A stretch of 64,000 bases of DNA from Xanthomonas sp. AM6. Its GTDB lineage: Bacteria > Pseudomonadota > Gammaproteobacteria > Xanthomonadales > Xanthomonadaceae. The stretch spans positions 3,250,501 through 3,314,500 of the forward strand of contig NZ_CP106869.1 of the NCBI RefSeq assembly GCF_025665335.1, read 5' to 3'. Positions within the stretch are counted from its first letter, which is position 1, and every line of letters starts with the position of its first letter. Below, piece after piece: positions 1-8,798 of this stretch. Position numbers and translations under genes: made by a program. Below the pieces are notes generated by a model. It was not told the origin of the DNA and made no database searches. It saw only the letters and a program-made list of their open reading frames with translations.

Positions 1-1
1 G

Positions 2-115
2 CCGCAGCAGGCCGCCGACCGCATCGCCGAAGCGCGCATGCACGCGATCGGCAAGCTCAAGCTGCCGCTGGGCCGCACCGCCCCGCGCTCGATGGGACAT
101 CTGCGCGGCGAATAG
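2..115 (+). CDS. C-terminal fragment of an upstream gene (possibly Leu/Glu/Phe/Val dehydrogenase family)
   Basis: The window opens inside a plus-strand frame that ends with TAG at 113-115. Only 37 residues are visible. They include a short amphipathic stretch, AADRIAEARMHAIGKLKL, followed by a Pro/Arg-rich tail. The AADRIAEAR-type ending resembles, from memory, the C-terminal helix of amino-acid dehydrogenases of the Leu/Glu/Phe/Val family. This is far too short to assign a function. The gene is followed by a long non-coding stretch of REP repeats, so it is the last gene of its transcription unit. Confidence 0.35.
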   Translation, partial: PQQAADRIAEARMHAIGKLKLPLGRTAPRSMGHLRGE

Positions 116-1079
116 TCAAAGCGCGTACGCCGGCGCTGCGGCGAGCGAGCGCAGCGCCTGCCGATCCCGACCCCCAAGCGCGTCGGGACGGATAGGCTCA
201 AGCGACGCGGGCCCGCCGCGGCCCACAAAACGACCCAACGTGCCAAACAGCGCCTTCCTGTAGGAGCGGCTTCAGCCGCGACGAACGAAGCCTCGATCTA
301 TGCGGCCCCAAGAAACCGCGTCGGGACTGAAGTCCCTCCCACAAAAACCGGCACCCCTTCGCCGAGGCCGAATGCCCCCTGTAGGAGCGGCTTCAGCCGC
401 GACGAACGAAGCCCGATCTATGCGGCCCCAAGAAACCGCGTCGGGACTGAAGTCCCTCCCACAAAAGCCAGCGCAACCTCACCGAGACGAATGCCCCTGT
501 AGGAGCGGCTTCAGCCGCGACGAACGAAGCTCCGATCTATGCGGCCCCAAGAAACCGCGTCGGGACTGAAGTCCCTCCTACAAAAACCGGCACCCCTTCG
601 CCGAGACCGAATGCCCCTGTAGGAGCGGCTTCAGCCGCGACGAACGAAGCTCCGATCTATGCGGCCCCAAGAAACCGCGTCGGGACTGAAGTCCCTCCCA
701 CAAAAGCCAGCGCAACCTCACCGAGACGAATGCCCCTGTAGGAGCGGCTTCAGCCGCGACGAACGAAGCTCCGATCTATGCGGCCCCAAGAAACCGCGTC
801 GGGACTGAAGTCCCTTCCACAAAAAGCCAGCGCAACCTCACCGAGACGAATGCCCCCTGTAGGAGCGGCTTCAGCCGCGACGAACGAAGACCCGATCTTC
901 GCGGGCCGGGAAAGCGCATCGGGGCCGAAGTCCCCCCACAAAAACCCGGCACACCATCGCCGAGACCGAAGCCCTGTGGGAGCGACTTCAGTCGCGACGA
1001 GTGGAGAACCGAGCGTCCCATCCCCCAGCCATGTCGGCATCGATGCCCCGCCAAGAACCCGCGGCTGCAGCGGCCTGCA
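116..1079. other. Gene-free stretch holding a tandem REP array
   Basis: No credible gene lies between the upstream gene and the autotransporter. The first ~140 bases are plain GC-rich spacer. From about 259 onward the region is a tandem array of REP hairpins, described separately. Open frames here (for example 300-569) simply read through the repeat and have no ribosome-binding site. Confidence 0.85.
259..1000. repeat. Tandem array of six ~120-bp units, each with paired GTAG-type REP hairpins
   Basis: The motif TGTAGGAGCGGCTTCAGCCG recurs at 259, 380, 498, 618, 737 and 858, with a degenerate copy at 975. The spacings are therefore 121, 118, 120, 119, 121 and 117. Each copy contains the hairpin GCGGC-TTCA-GCCGC. 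Each unit also carries a second, inverted, related hairpin (GGGACTGAAGTCCC followed by TCC-ACAAAA), so a unit is a head-to-tail REP pair. The GTAG head resembles REP families of Stenotrophomonas and Pseudomonas, which are associated with TnpA-REP (RAYT) enzymes. No RAYT gene is present in this window. Unit length varies by a few bases and the units are not identical. Confidence 0.9.
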
Positions 1080-3920
1080 TCAGAACCCCAGCCGATAGCG
1101 CAGCGACATCGCCCGGTCGTCGCCGCGCGGGCCGAAGCGCTGGTCGTAGCCCAGGCCCAGCGCGCTGCTTCCCCAGCGCCGGTCCAGGCTCAGCCCGAAC
1201 AGCCCGCCCGAGCGCGCCGGCTGCAGGTCCAGCAGCGGCGCCCAGGCGTCCACGCCGACGAAGCTGGCCTGGCGCTGCAGTCCTTGCGCGGCCAGGGTCT
1301 GCTGCCATTCGCCGTAGCCCTGCAGCGACCAGCCATGCCAGCCGTACCCGGCGCGCAGCCCGGCCAGGGCCTGGCTGCGCGAGGAGGACGCGGCATCGGC
1401 CATCAGCCCGAAACCGTCGCCGCCCTGTTCGCGGAAGCCGTCGCTGTCGATGCGGCTGTAGTCGGCGCCGGCGTACGGGGTCAGCCACGCCCTGCCGCGG
1501 CCGATGCGGTAGCCGACCTCGACGCTGCCGGACAGGAAGCGCCCGTCGTAACGGCTGGACGCCGCGGCCACGCTGTCGCCGAGCAGCAGGCTGCGGTCGA
1601 GCTGGCGCCGGTACTGCCCGGTGCCCAGCTGCGCCAGCGCATAGGCGTTGCCGCTCACAGCACCGAGATAGGCCTGGCCTTGCACCTGCCGATCGCGGCT
1701 GTGGCCGAGACCGCCGTCGTCGCCACCGTCGGCGCGGGTCTCGCCGAAGGCGAAGCCGGCCACCGCATGCTCGCCCAGGCGCAGGTCCTGGCCCATCATC
1801 CAGCCGTCGAGCTGGAACCGGCTGCCGGCGAAGCTGCCCTGCCCGGTGTCGCCCAGGCGCTGGCTCCACGCGCCGATCGCGCGCGGTTGCGCAATCAGGC
1901 TGTCGAAGCGCCCGGACAGCGCGCGCCGCTGCAGGTCGATGGTGTCGAAGGTCATCGCCGTGGCCGCCGCATGCGCCTCGCCGGACAGGCTGCGCAGCGT
2001 CGCCGCCGCCACCGCCGCGCTCGGCGACTGCTGCACCGCCGCGGCCGCCTTCAGCACCGTCCCATCGACCGCCGCCGGATCCTGGCTCAGTTGCGTATCC
2101 AGTTGCGCGAACGCCGCATCCACGCGCGTGGCCGAGGCCAGCGTGGCGGCCGTGATGCTGCCGAAGCTCGCCGCCGTGGCGGTGACGCTGAGCGCCTGCA
2201 CGGTGATCGAGGCGCTGGAACCGTCGTAGCTGAGCGACGAGGTCAGGAACACGTTGGACGGCGTGGTCACCGAGGCGAACGTGCCGCTCAACCCGCCGCC
2301 GGTCTCCAGCACCTTGTAGGCGGTGTTGTTGACCACGTAGTCGCGCTTGCCCAGCACGTACAGCGAGCCGCCCTGCAGCGTCGCGGTGCCGTTCACCGAC
2401 AGCTTGTCGCCGACCAGCAATGCCAGCCGGCCGCTGCTCGCCTGCACGTAGTTGCCGCTCAGGCTCAACGTCGCCGCGCCGACCTGGAACGTGCCGGAGT
2501 TGTCGACGCTGCCGCGCAGCGGTCCGGTGCCGATGAAGGTGGCGCCGTTGCTGATGGCGACGTTGGAGCCCAGGCTGGCCGCGCTGAGCGTGCCGGCCTG
2601 CACCTGGGTGACGCCGCTGTAGCTGTTCTGGGTGCCGCTCAGGACCAGGGTCCCGCTGCCCTGCTTGACCAGGCCACCGCTGCCGGCGATGTCGTTGGAC
2701 CAGGTCGAAGTGCCGCTGAAGGACACGCTGGCGTCGCCCCAGTCGAACCGCGCCGGTCCCCGCACCGCCTTGCCGACGTTGAGCAGGCCATAGCCGAAGG
2801 TGGCGTCCACGCCGGGCGCACCCAGGTCGGTGGCGGTGCCGAGCAGGGTCTGCCGCAGCAGGTCGTTGCTGAAGTACGGGAACGCCTGCCACACCAGCGC
2901 TGCCGCGCCGGACACCAGCGGCGCGGCGAACGAGGTGCCGCTGCCGTAGTAGTAGCCCGGGTTGGCGCTGGCGGTGGTCGCCTTGGGATCGACGAACACT
3001 TCCGTGCCCGGGGCGACCAGGCAGTAGTGCATGGCCACGCCGCAGGCGTTGGAGTACGACTCCAGCGTGCTGCCGGTGCTCGAATCCACCGCGGCCACCA
3101 CCAGCCAGCCGCGCTCCAGGTCCGCCGCCGGATGGCTGCCGCCGGGACCGAGCTGGCTCGGCAGCGAGGCGATGTCCGACGGCGTGGCCTTGGATTCGTT
3201 GCCGGCCGCGAACACCACCAGACCGCCGTTGTTCAGCACGAACGGGCGGTATTCGGCGGCGATCGCGTTGGTCGCGCCCGGATCGGTCCAGTAGATGCCG
3301 CCCCAGGAATTGTTCATCACCTTGACCCCGGCGTTGATCAGGTCCTGGTGGATCGACGCCAGGCCCAGCGCGCCGCTGGTCTGGTTGCCCTCGCCGCTGC
3401 CGTCGTCGTCGGGCGAGGTGTCGTTGATGATGCGCGCCGACACGATCTGCGCGCCCGGGGCGATGCCGCCCGGCCACGCGCCCACCGCCCTGCCCGCGGC
3501 CAATTGCGCGACCGTGGTGCCGTGGCCGTCGACATCGTCGACGTTGACGTTGTTCTTGGCCGGATCGACGTAGGTCAGGTTGGACACCACGCGCCCGGCC
3601 AGCGCCGGGTGGTTGCGGTTCACGCCGGTGTCGACCACGCCGATGCGGAAGCCGCTGCCGTCGTAGCCGGCGTTGCGCGCGGCGAGCGTGTTGGTCAGCG
3701 CCAGGTGCGCGTCGAACGCCGGCTGCGGCGGTGGCGGCGAGGTCGGCGGCGAGGTGGGTGGGGAAGTCGGCGGCGGCGGCGGTGGAGGGGACGTCGGCGG
3801 TGGCGAGGTCGGCGGCGGATCGCTGCGGGTCAGCCCGCCACCGCCGCCACCGCCGCACGAGGTCAACGCCACCGCCAGTGCGGTCGCCAGCAGCGACCGG
3901 GCCATCAACTTCCGCATCAT
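1080..3920 (-). CDS. Subtilisin-family (S8) serine protease autotransporter with lipoprotein-type signal
   Basis: This is a 946-residue secreted protease carrying its own outer-membrane translocator. The ATG at 3920 follows a GGAGAG ribosome-binding site; the next codon is also ATG. Residues 1-22 form a signal ending in LTSC (lipobox, Cys22), followed by a Gly run and a Pro/Ser/Thr-rich linker to about residue 68. The S8 domain has the triad Asp97 (GVVDTG), His133 (DGHGT) and Ser330 (GSGTSFAAP). A passenger with an autotransporter-associated repeat (GSGTLVLSG, near 410-430) follows. The C-terminal beta-domain of about 260 residues ends in RYRLGF with a terminal aromatic residue. Neisseria NalP is a known lipidated S8 autotransporter of this layout. 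Substrates are unknown. It is transcribed alone and is divergent from the thiolase. Confidence 0.92.
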   Translation of the reverse strand: MMRKLMARSLLATALAVALTSCGGGGGGGLTRSDPPPTSPPPTSPPPPPPPTSPPTSPPTSPPPPQPAFDAHLALTNTLAARNAGYDGSGFRIGVVDTGVNRNHPALAGRVVSNLTYVDPAKNNVNVDDVDGHGTTVAQLAAGRAVGAWPGGIAPGAQIVSARIINDTSPDDDGSGEGNQTSGALGLASIHQDLINAGVKVMNNSWGGIYWTDPGATNAIAAEYRPFVLNNGGLVVFAAGNESKATPSDIASLPSQLGPGGSHPAADLERGWLVVAAVDSSTGSTLESYSNACGVAMHYCLVAPGTEVFVDPKATTASANPGYYYGSGTSFAAPLVSGAAALVWQAFPYFSNDLLRQTLLGTATDLGAPGVDATFGYGLLNVGKAVRGPARFDWGDASVSFSGTSTWSNDIAGSGGLVKQGSGTLVLSGTQNSYSGVTQVQAGTLSAASLGSNVAISNGATFIGTGPLRGSVDNSGTFQVGAATLSLSGNYVQASSGRLALLVGDKLSVNGTATLQGGSLYVLGKRDYVVNNTAYKVLETGGGLSGTFASVTTPSNVFLTSSLSYDGSSASITVQALSVTATAASFGSITAATLASATRVDAAFAQLDTQLSQDPAAVDGTVLKAAAAVQQSPSAAVAAATLRSLSGEAHAAATAMTFDTIDLQRRALSGRFDSLIAQPRAIGAWSQRLGDTGQGSFAGSRFQLDGWMMGQDLRLGEHAVAGFAFGETRADGGDDGGLGHSRDRQVQGQAYLGAVSGNAYALAQLGTGQYRRQLDRSLLLGDSVAAASSRYDGRFLSGSVEVGYRIGRGRAWLTPYAGADYSRIDSDGFREQGGDGFGLMADAASSSRSQALAGLRAGYGWHGWSLQGYGEWQQTLAAQGLQRQASFVGVDAWAPLLDLQPARSGGLFGLSLDRRWGSSALGLGYDQRFGPRGDDRAMSLRYRLGF

Positions 3921-4107
3921 CTCTCTCCAGATATGCACGCCGGCCACTGCGGCAGGCAACGTTCCGTTAGCGGCCGCAAACGCGCGGCCTGAATCGTCCC
4001 CGAATCTACACCGGAAATCCGCCCTGCGGCGTTCGCCGGCCGGGCCGCGATTGGCAGACGCCGCGCCGAGGCAGATAATCGGGAACTCATCTTCGTAAGG
4101 GTTTGCC

Positions 4108-5283
4108 ATGACCGAGATCGTCATCGCCGCGGCCAAGCGCACCGCCATCGGCGCCTTCCTGGGCCAGTTCAACGGCGTGCCCACGCCGGAACTCGGCGCC
4201 GCCGCGATCCGCGCCGCGCTGGAGCAGTCCGGCATCCCCGCCGCCGACGTGTCGGAAGTGATCATGGGCTGCGTGCTGCCGGCCAACCTCGGCCAGGCGC
4301 CGGCGCGCCAGGCCGCGCGCGCGGCCGGCGTGCCCGACGCCACCGGCGCCACCACCATCAACAAGGTCTGCGGATCGGGCATGAAGGCGATCATGCTCGG
4401 CCACGACCTGATCAAGGCCGGCTCGGCCAGCATCGTCGTCGCTGGCGGCATGGAGTCGATGAGCAACGCGCCGCACCTGCTGCCGAACTCGCGCACCGGC
4501 AACCGCTACGGCAACTTCCAGGCGGTCGACCACATGGCCTGGGACGGCCTGACCAACCCCGACGACGGCCAGGCCATGGGCGTGTTCGGCGAGGCCACCG
4601 CCGAGAAGTTCGGCTTCAGCCGCCAGGACCAGGACGCGTACGCGATCGAATCGGTGACCCGCGCCCAGGCCGCGCAGCGCGACGGCGCCTTCGACGCGGA
4701 GATCGTTCCGGTCCGCGTCGCCACCCGCAAGGGCGAGGCGGTGTTCGCCAGCGACGAGCAGCCGGGCAAGTCCGACGTCGCCAAGATCCCCACGCTCAAG
4801 CCGGCGTTCAAGAAGGACGGCACGGTCACCGCCGCCAGTTCCTCCAGCATCTCCGACGGCGCCGCCGCCACGGTGCTGCTCGGCGCCGACGACGCCGCGC
4901 GCCGCGGCATCGCGCCGCTGGCGCGGATCGTCGGCCACGCGACCTTCTCGCAGGCGCCGGAATGGTTCACCACCGCCCCGGTCGGCGCGATCCGCAAGCT
5001 GCTCGACCAGGTCGGCTGGAGCCAGGACCAGGTCGACCTGTTCGAGATCAACGAAGCGTTCGCCGTGGTGCCGATGGTGCCGATCAAGGAGTTGGGCCTG
5101 GACCACGCCAAGGTCAACGTCAACGGCGGCGCCTGCGCGCTCGGCCATCCCATCGGCGCCTCGGGCGCGCGGCTGGTCGTGACATTGGTGAACGCGTTGC
5201 GCACCCGCGGCGGCCGCCGCGGCATCGCGACCCTGTGCATCGGTGGCGGAGAGGCGACGGCTATCGCCATCGAATTGATTTAA
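4108..5283 (+). CDS. Acetyl-CoA C-acetyltransferase (thiolase)
   Basis: A 391-residue thiolase that condenses or cleaves acetoacetyl-CoA-type substrates in the cytoplasm. Length and all active-site residues fit the family: nucleophile Cys88 in NKVCGSGMK, His347 in GHPIGASG, and the second Cys377 in CIGGGEA. The NEAF motif of the oxyanion region is present (EINEAFAVV). The start ATG has an AAGG sequence about eight bases upstream. The gene stands alone: divergent from the protease upstream, with a separate promoter for the next gene. Without neighbours from a pathway it could serve fatty-acid or amino-acid breakdown, or acetoacetyl-CoA synthesis. Confidence 0.93.
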   Translation: MTEIVIAAAKRTAIGAFLGQFNGVPTPELGAAAIRAALEQSGIPAADVSEVIMGCVLPANLGQAPARQAARAAGVPDATGATTINKVCGSGMKAIMLGHDLIKAGSASIVVAGGMESMSNAPHLLPNSRTGNRYGNFQAVDHMAWDGLTNPDDGQAMGVFGEATAEKFGFSRQDQDAYAIESVTRAQAAQRDGAFDAEIVPVRVATRKGEAVFASDEQPGKSDVAKIPTLKPAFKKDGTVTAASSSSISDGAAATVLLGADDAARRGIAPLARIVGHATFSQAPEWFTTAPVGAIRKLLDQVGWSQDQVDLFEINEAFAVVPMVPIKELGLDHAKVNVNGGACALGHPIGASGARLVVTLVNALRTRGGRRGIATLCIGGGEATAIAIELI

Positions 5284-5325
5284 TTGGGATTAACCCCTGA
5301 AACACAAAAATGAATGCGCATGCGC

Positions 5326-5353
5326 TTGACAGCCGACTTTGGCTTGTCATCAT
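5326..5353 (+). promoter_or_regulatory. Probable sigma-70 promoter of the small lipoprotein gene
   Basis: A perfect TTGACA -35 box at 5326-5331 is followed after 16 bases by CATCAT (4 of 6 matches to TATAAT) at 5348-5353. It lies about 55 bases upstream of the ATG at 5408, in a short AT-richer patch that is rare in this window. Confidence 0.6.
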
Positions 5354-5407
5354 GTTGAGGGCGCGCAATAGCGCGTTGCCTAACTAAACGACGAGGATAG
5401 ACACATC

Positions 5408-5749
5408 ATGAGCATCAACAAGCTGCTGATCGCAATGGCCCTGGGCCTGGCCCTGGCCGCATGCTCGAAGCAGGAGCAGGCGCAGGACGCCGCTGCTTCG
5501 GCTAACGAAGCCGCCACCGACGCGCAGGCTGCTGCCGACCAGGCTTCGGCCGCCGGTGCCGCCACCGCCGATTCCGCCCAGGCTGCTGCCGACACGGCCG
5601 CTACCGCCGCCAACACCGCTGCCGACGCTTCGCAGGCCGCTGCTGCTGCCCCGACCGACGCTGCTGCCGACAAGGCTGCCGACACCGCCAAGGCTGCGGA
5701 CGACACCGCCGACAAGGCCAAGGACGCTGCCGAAGAAGCCAAGAAGTAA
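5408..5749 (+). CDS. Small Ala-rich lipoprotein
   Basis: This 113-residue protein has a lipoprotein signal, MSINKLLIAMALGLALAAC, with lipobox LAAC and the modified Cys at 19. The mature part is almost entirely Ala, Asp, Thr and Lys in imperfect repeats (AADTA, KAAD), as expected for a long amphipathic helix like LEA or apolipoprotein-like proteins. It has no catalytic motif. The last residues are Lys-rich (AEEAKK). It has its own promoter and a strong terminator, so it is a monocistronic, probably abundant envelope protein. The gene at 6139 looks like a paralogue. Function is unknown. Confidence 0.85.
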   Translation: MSINKLLIAMALGLALAACSKQEQAQDAAASANEAATDAQAAADQASAAGAATADSAQAAADTAATAANTAADASQAAAAAPTDAAADKAADTAKAADDTADKAKDAAEEAKK

Positions 5750-5776
5750 TCACTTCTCGCTTCAGGCACGTCTGAG

Positions 5777-5802
5777 AAAGCCGCTGGTTCGCCAGCGGCT
5801 TT
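5777..5802 (+). terminator. Rho-independent terminator of the small lipoprotein gene
   Basis: An 11-bp stem, AAAGCCGCTGG with TTCG loop and CCAGCGGCTTT, runs straight into a T-rich stretch (TTTTTCTTT), 27 bases after the stop codon. Confidence 0.9.
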
Positions 5803-6138
5803 TTCTTTGTCTGCGATTTGCGCAAACGTGCCGACGGCCGGCTTGCGCGCTCCGGGCCTCGACCTTGCCGCGATATGGTCGATAGCCCGTCCGGCGGCGC
5901 CGCAGCGCCGCGGCCGTCCGCACAGCATCATCATCGGCTGGGCGTTGTTCCTGCTTCCCAGCGTGGCCGGGCGATGCCCATCGTGTTCAGCGTGGCGTTG
6001 GCGCTGGGCCTGCGGAGCTGTGACTTGCTGCGCTGGCGGCGTAGCTGAATGGGAGCCGGTGGTATTGCGCGGCATTGACGCCGGCTGCATGCACGCCCGC
6101 CTAGGCTGCGCCGCATCACCCAGCAACGGAGAACGCGC
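5803..6138. other. Gene-free spacer between the two small lipoprotein genes
   Basis: About 335 bases with no open frame that has family likeness or a ribosome-binding site. I see no REP hairpin here. It presumably holds the promoter of the second lipoprotein gene, but no convincing -35/-10 pair stands out. Confidence 0.6.
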
Positions 6139-6498
6139 ATGAACAAGACCCCGATCGTGGCAATGGCATTGCTGGGCACGCTGGCGCTCGCCGCGTGCCA
6201 GGGCCCGGAATCGCAGCAGGCGCAGCGCGACGCCAAGATCGCTGCCGAGCAGACTGGCGAAGCCGCCAAGGAAGCCGCCGACCAGGCCGCGCAGACCGGC
6301 CGCGAAGTCGCCGCCGACGCCCGCGACGCCGCGCATCGTGCCGCCAACTCCGAAGCCGTGCAGGATGCCTCGGCCGCCGCCAAGGAAGCGGCCGCCGACG
6401 CCAGCGAGGCCACCGCCAGCGCCGCGCAGAAGCTCGCCGACAAGGCCCGCGAGAACGCCAACCAGGATCCGCACAACGACAACCCCGAGAAGCACTGA
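6139..6498 (+). CDS. Small Ala-rich lipoprotein, second copy
   Basis: This 119-residue protein has a lipoprotein signal (LGTLALAAC, Cys20) and an Ala/Glu/Asp/Lys-rich mature part with heptad-like repeats (AAKEAADQAAQ, AKEAAADASEA). It predicts one long amphipathic helix and ends in a polar tail (NDNPEKH). Composition and layout match the protein at 5408, although the sequences are only loosely similar, suggesting an old duplication. A GGAGA site precedes the ATG. The role is probably structural in the envelope or periplasm; no function can be named. Confidence 0.82.
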   Translation: MNKTPIVAMALLGTLALAACQGPESQQAQRDAKIAAEQTGEAAKEAADQAAQTGREVAADARDAAHRAANSEAVQDASAAAKEAAADASEATASAAQKLADKARENANQDPHNDNPEKH

Positions 6499-6984
6499 GC
6501 CATCGCGCTAGTCGATCTTCCCGCCGCATCCGCGCAACATGCCGGATGCGGCGGGACCGCCAGCGCACCGCCGCCACGCTCTCCATGCACGACAGCCCTA
6601 GGCTCCGCCGGCTTCCACAAAGCACCTGACGACGCGCCGCAAGCGCCCACTGCGCGGCTTTCAGTCACGACCAGGCAGAACGATCGACCTGACGACTTCG
6701 ACACCTCGCACTGATCCGCGCAAGGAACAAAAGCTGCGAGGCGCCGCGCCAACTCCCGCAATTCTTGTAGGAGCGACTTCAGTCGCGACCCAGCGAAGCA
6801 ATGGGCTTGGTTGCAGCTTGCAGCTTGGACGAATGCCCAAAACGGACCAGAGCCCTTCCGCCATCCATCCACGGCGCGCAGCAAGCACCGCAGGAAACAG
6901 TTTCAATCGCGACCACGACGTGACCTACGGCCCGCTTTGTCTGCGCGAGCGCCTGGCCGCTTCCAGGCTGGTTACAATCCGCCA
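6499..6984. other. Gene-free stretch with one REP hairpin
   Basis: About 490 bases upstream of the GGDEF gene. A single GTAG-type REP copy lies at 6766-6789 (TGTAGGAGCGACTTCAGTCG plus CGAC). The open frame that extends the GGDEF gene upstream to 6811 has no family likeness and is rejected as coding. Nothing else is recognisable. Confidence 0.6.
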
Positions 6985-8694
6985 ATGTCGACGTTCCACC
7001 GTGTGCGGATCAGAACCCGCCTAGCGCTGCTGTTCTCCGCCCTGGTCTTCGTGTCGATCGGTTTCGGCGTCTTTACCGGCGCGCAACGCTCGATCTCCGA
7101 TGCCGCGCGCGTGGCGCATACCCACCAGGTGCTGCGCAGCATCGACGAAGTGCAATTGACCTTGCTGCAGGCCGAAACCGCGTTGCGCGGCTACGAGCTG
7201 ACCGACAACCTGGCCTACCTGAGCAACTATCGCGACAGCGCCGAACGTGTCCCGCGGCACCTGACGCAGCTGCGCACGCTGGTCGCCGACAACCCGACGC
7301 AACTGGCGAACCTGCGCGTCCTGCAACGGCTGGTGCAGGCGCGGCTGACGCAGATGCAGCGGATGCTCGACGTCTATCAGCGCGACGGGCTGGAAGCGTT
7401 GCAACGCGCGATGGCGCCCAGCGTGTTCAAGGATTCCAGCACGATCCGCGATCACGTGCAGCAGATGATCGAACTGGAACAGCAGCTGCTGCAGAGCCGC
7501 GACCGTTCCAACCAGCGCAGCTCCGACCTGCTGCTGGCCCTGGCCCTGGCCGGCATCCCGTTCGGCCTGGGCAGCGTGTGCGTGGTCTACGCGTTGCTGT
7601 TCCGCGAGCTGCGCAACCGCGCGTCGGCCGAACAGGCCGCCTCGGTCGCCAACGAAAAACTCGGCGCCAGCATCGAGGAACTGCAGCGCACCAGCGCCGA
7701 TCTCAATGCGCTCAGCCGCTACACCGGCCTGCTGCAGAGCTGCGTGGACCCCAAGGAAGCGCTGGCGGTGACCGCGCGCATGCTCGCCGCGCTGATGCCC
7801 GAGGCCGGCGGCAGCGTGTACCTGCTGCGCGCGTCCCGGGATCGCGCCGAGGCCATCGTCGCCTGGGGCCAGGCGCCGGTGCGCAGCGAATCGGTGGTGG
7901 CGCCGGAAGAATGCTGGGCGTTGCGCCGCGACAAGGCGCATTTCGTGCACGCGCTGCGCCACGATTCGGCCTGCGCGCATCTGCTCGACGACCCGCAGGC
8001 CCTCGGCGCCAGCAGCGCGTGCATTCCGCTGTCGGCGCAGGGCACGCAGCTGGGCTTCGTGTTCCTGGCCGGTCCCGGCCCGGGGCCGCTGCCGCGCATC
8101 GCCATCGCCGAGGCCGCGGCCGAGCAGCTGTCGCTGGCGCTGAGCAACCTGCGCCTGCGCGAATCGCTGCGCCTGCAGTCGATCCGCGACCCGCTCACCG
8201 GCCTGTTCAACCGCCGCTACCTGGAGGAGTCGCTGAACCACGAAATGGCGCGCTGCGCGCGCCGTTCGATGCCGCTGTCGCTGCTGATGCTGGACGTGGA
8301 TCACTTCAAGCACTTCAACGACCTGCACGGCCACGGCGGCGGCGACAGCCTGCTGGCCGCGGTCGGACAGATGCTCACTTCGCGGCTGCGCGGCGAGGAC
8401 ATCGCCTGCCGCTACGGCGGCGAGGAATTCACCGTGATCCTTCCGGAAACGACGCCGGAGGCGGCGCTGGCGATCGCCGAGCAGATCCGCAGCGCCGCGC
8501 AGCAGCTGACCACCACGCTGGATGGCATGGCGCTGCCGGGCGTGACGGTCTCGATCGGGCTGGCCAGCTATTCGCGCGACGGCGTGGTCGCCACCACCCT
8601 GCTGCGCAAGGCCGATGCGGCGCTGTATCGCGCCAAGCGCAGCGGCCGCAACCAGGTGCAGCAGTTCGATCCGGCGCTGGACGGCATGGGCTGA
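6985..8694 (+). CDS. Membrane GGDEF diguanylate cyclase with periplasmic sensor and GAF domain
   Basis: A 569-residue protein that makes cyclic-di-GMP from two GTP. The ATG at 6985 places a transmembrane helix at about 9-30. It is followed by a periplasmic helical sensor resembling CHASE3 (LLQAETALRGYEL) and a second membrane helix near 182-206. A short coiled linker and a GAF-like domain (about 235-385) come next. The C-terminal GGDEF domain has the motif GGEEF at 478-482, so it should be active. An RxxD product-inhibition site (RGED, 469-472) sits five residues upstream, as in the classical I-site. The gene is followed by the bactofilin gene after 104 bases. The signal sensed cannot be predicted. 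Confidence 0.93.
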   Translation: MSTFHRVRIRTRLALLFSALVFVSIGFGVFTGAQRSISDAARVAHTHQVLRSIDEVQLTLLQAETALRGYELTDNLAYLSNYRDSAERVPRHLTQLRTLVADNPTQLANLRVLQRLVQARLTQMQRMLDVYQRDGLEALQRAMAPSVFKDSSTIRDHVQQMIELEQQLLQSRDRSNQRSSDLLLALALAGIPFGLGSVCVVYALLFRELRNRASAEQAASVANEKLGASIEELQRTSADLNALSRYTGLLQSCVDPKEALAVTARMLAALMPEAGGSVYLLRASRDRAEAIVAWGQAPVRSESVVAPEECWALRRDKAHFVHALRHDSACAHLLDDPQALGASSACIPLSAQGTQLGFVFLAGPGPGPLPRIAIAEAAAEQLSLALSNLRLRESLRLQSIRDPLTGLFNRRYLEESLNHEMARCARRSMPLSLLMLDVDHFKHFNDLHGHGGGDSLLAAVGQMLTSRLRGEDIACRYGGEEFTVILPETTPEAALAIAEQIRSAAQQLTTTLDGMALPGVTVSIGLASYSRDGVVATTLLRKADAALYRAKRSGRNQVQQFDPALDGMG

Positions 8695-8798
8695 ACCGGC
8701 GGCCGCGATGCGCCAAGCACGCTTTAGAGATGACTGTCACAAAATATGCGCGGTAGAGCGGCGATAGTCCGGTCTCCCCCGACTGGAGACGTCCGCGC

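Noticed and set aside
300-569. Small ORF reading through REP units (also 778-1098 and 61178-61444)
   Set aside because: The repetitive peptide arises from the REP array; no ribosome-binding site and no independent likeness to proteins.
259-1000. CRISPR array
   Set aside because: The repeats are evenly spaced, but unit length is ~120 bases, the spacers are themselves repeated, and no cas genes are nearby. These are REP tandem units.
988-3858. 956-codon open frame on the minus strand
   Set aside because: It is an out-of-frame shadow of the autotransporter: Arg-rich, no family motifs, while the overlapping frame carries the complete S8 triad and beta-domain.
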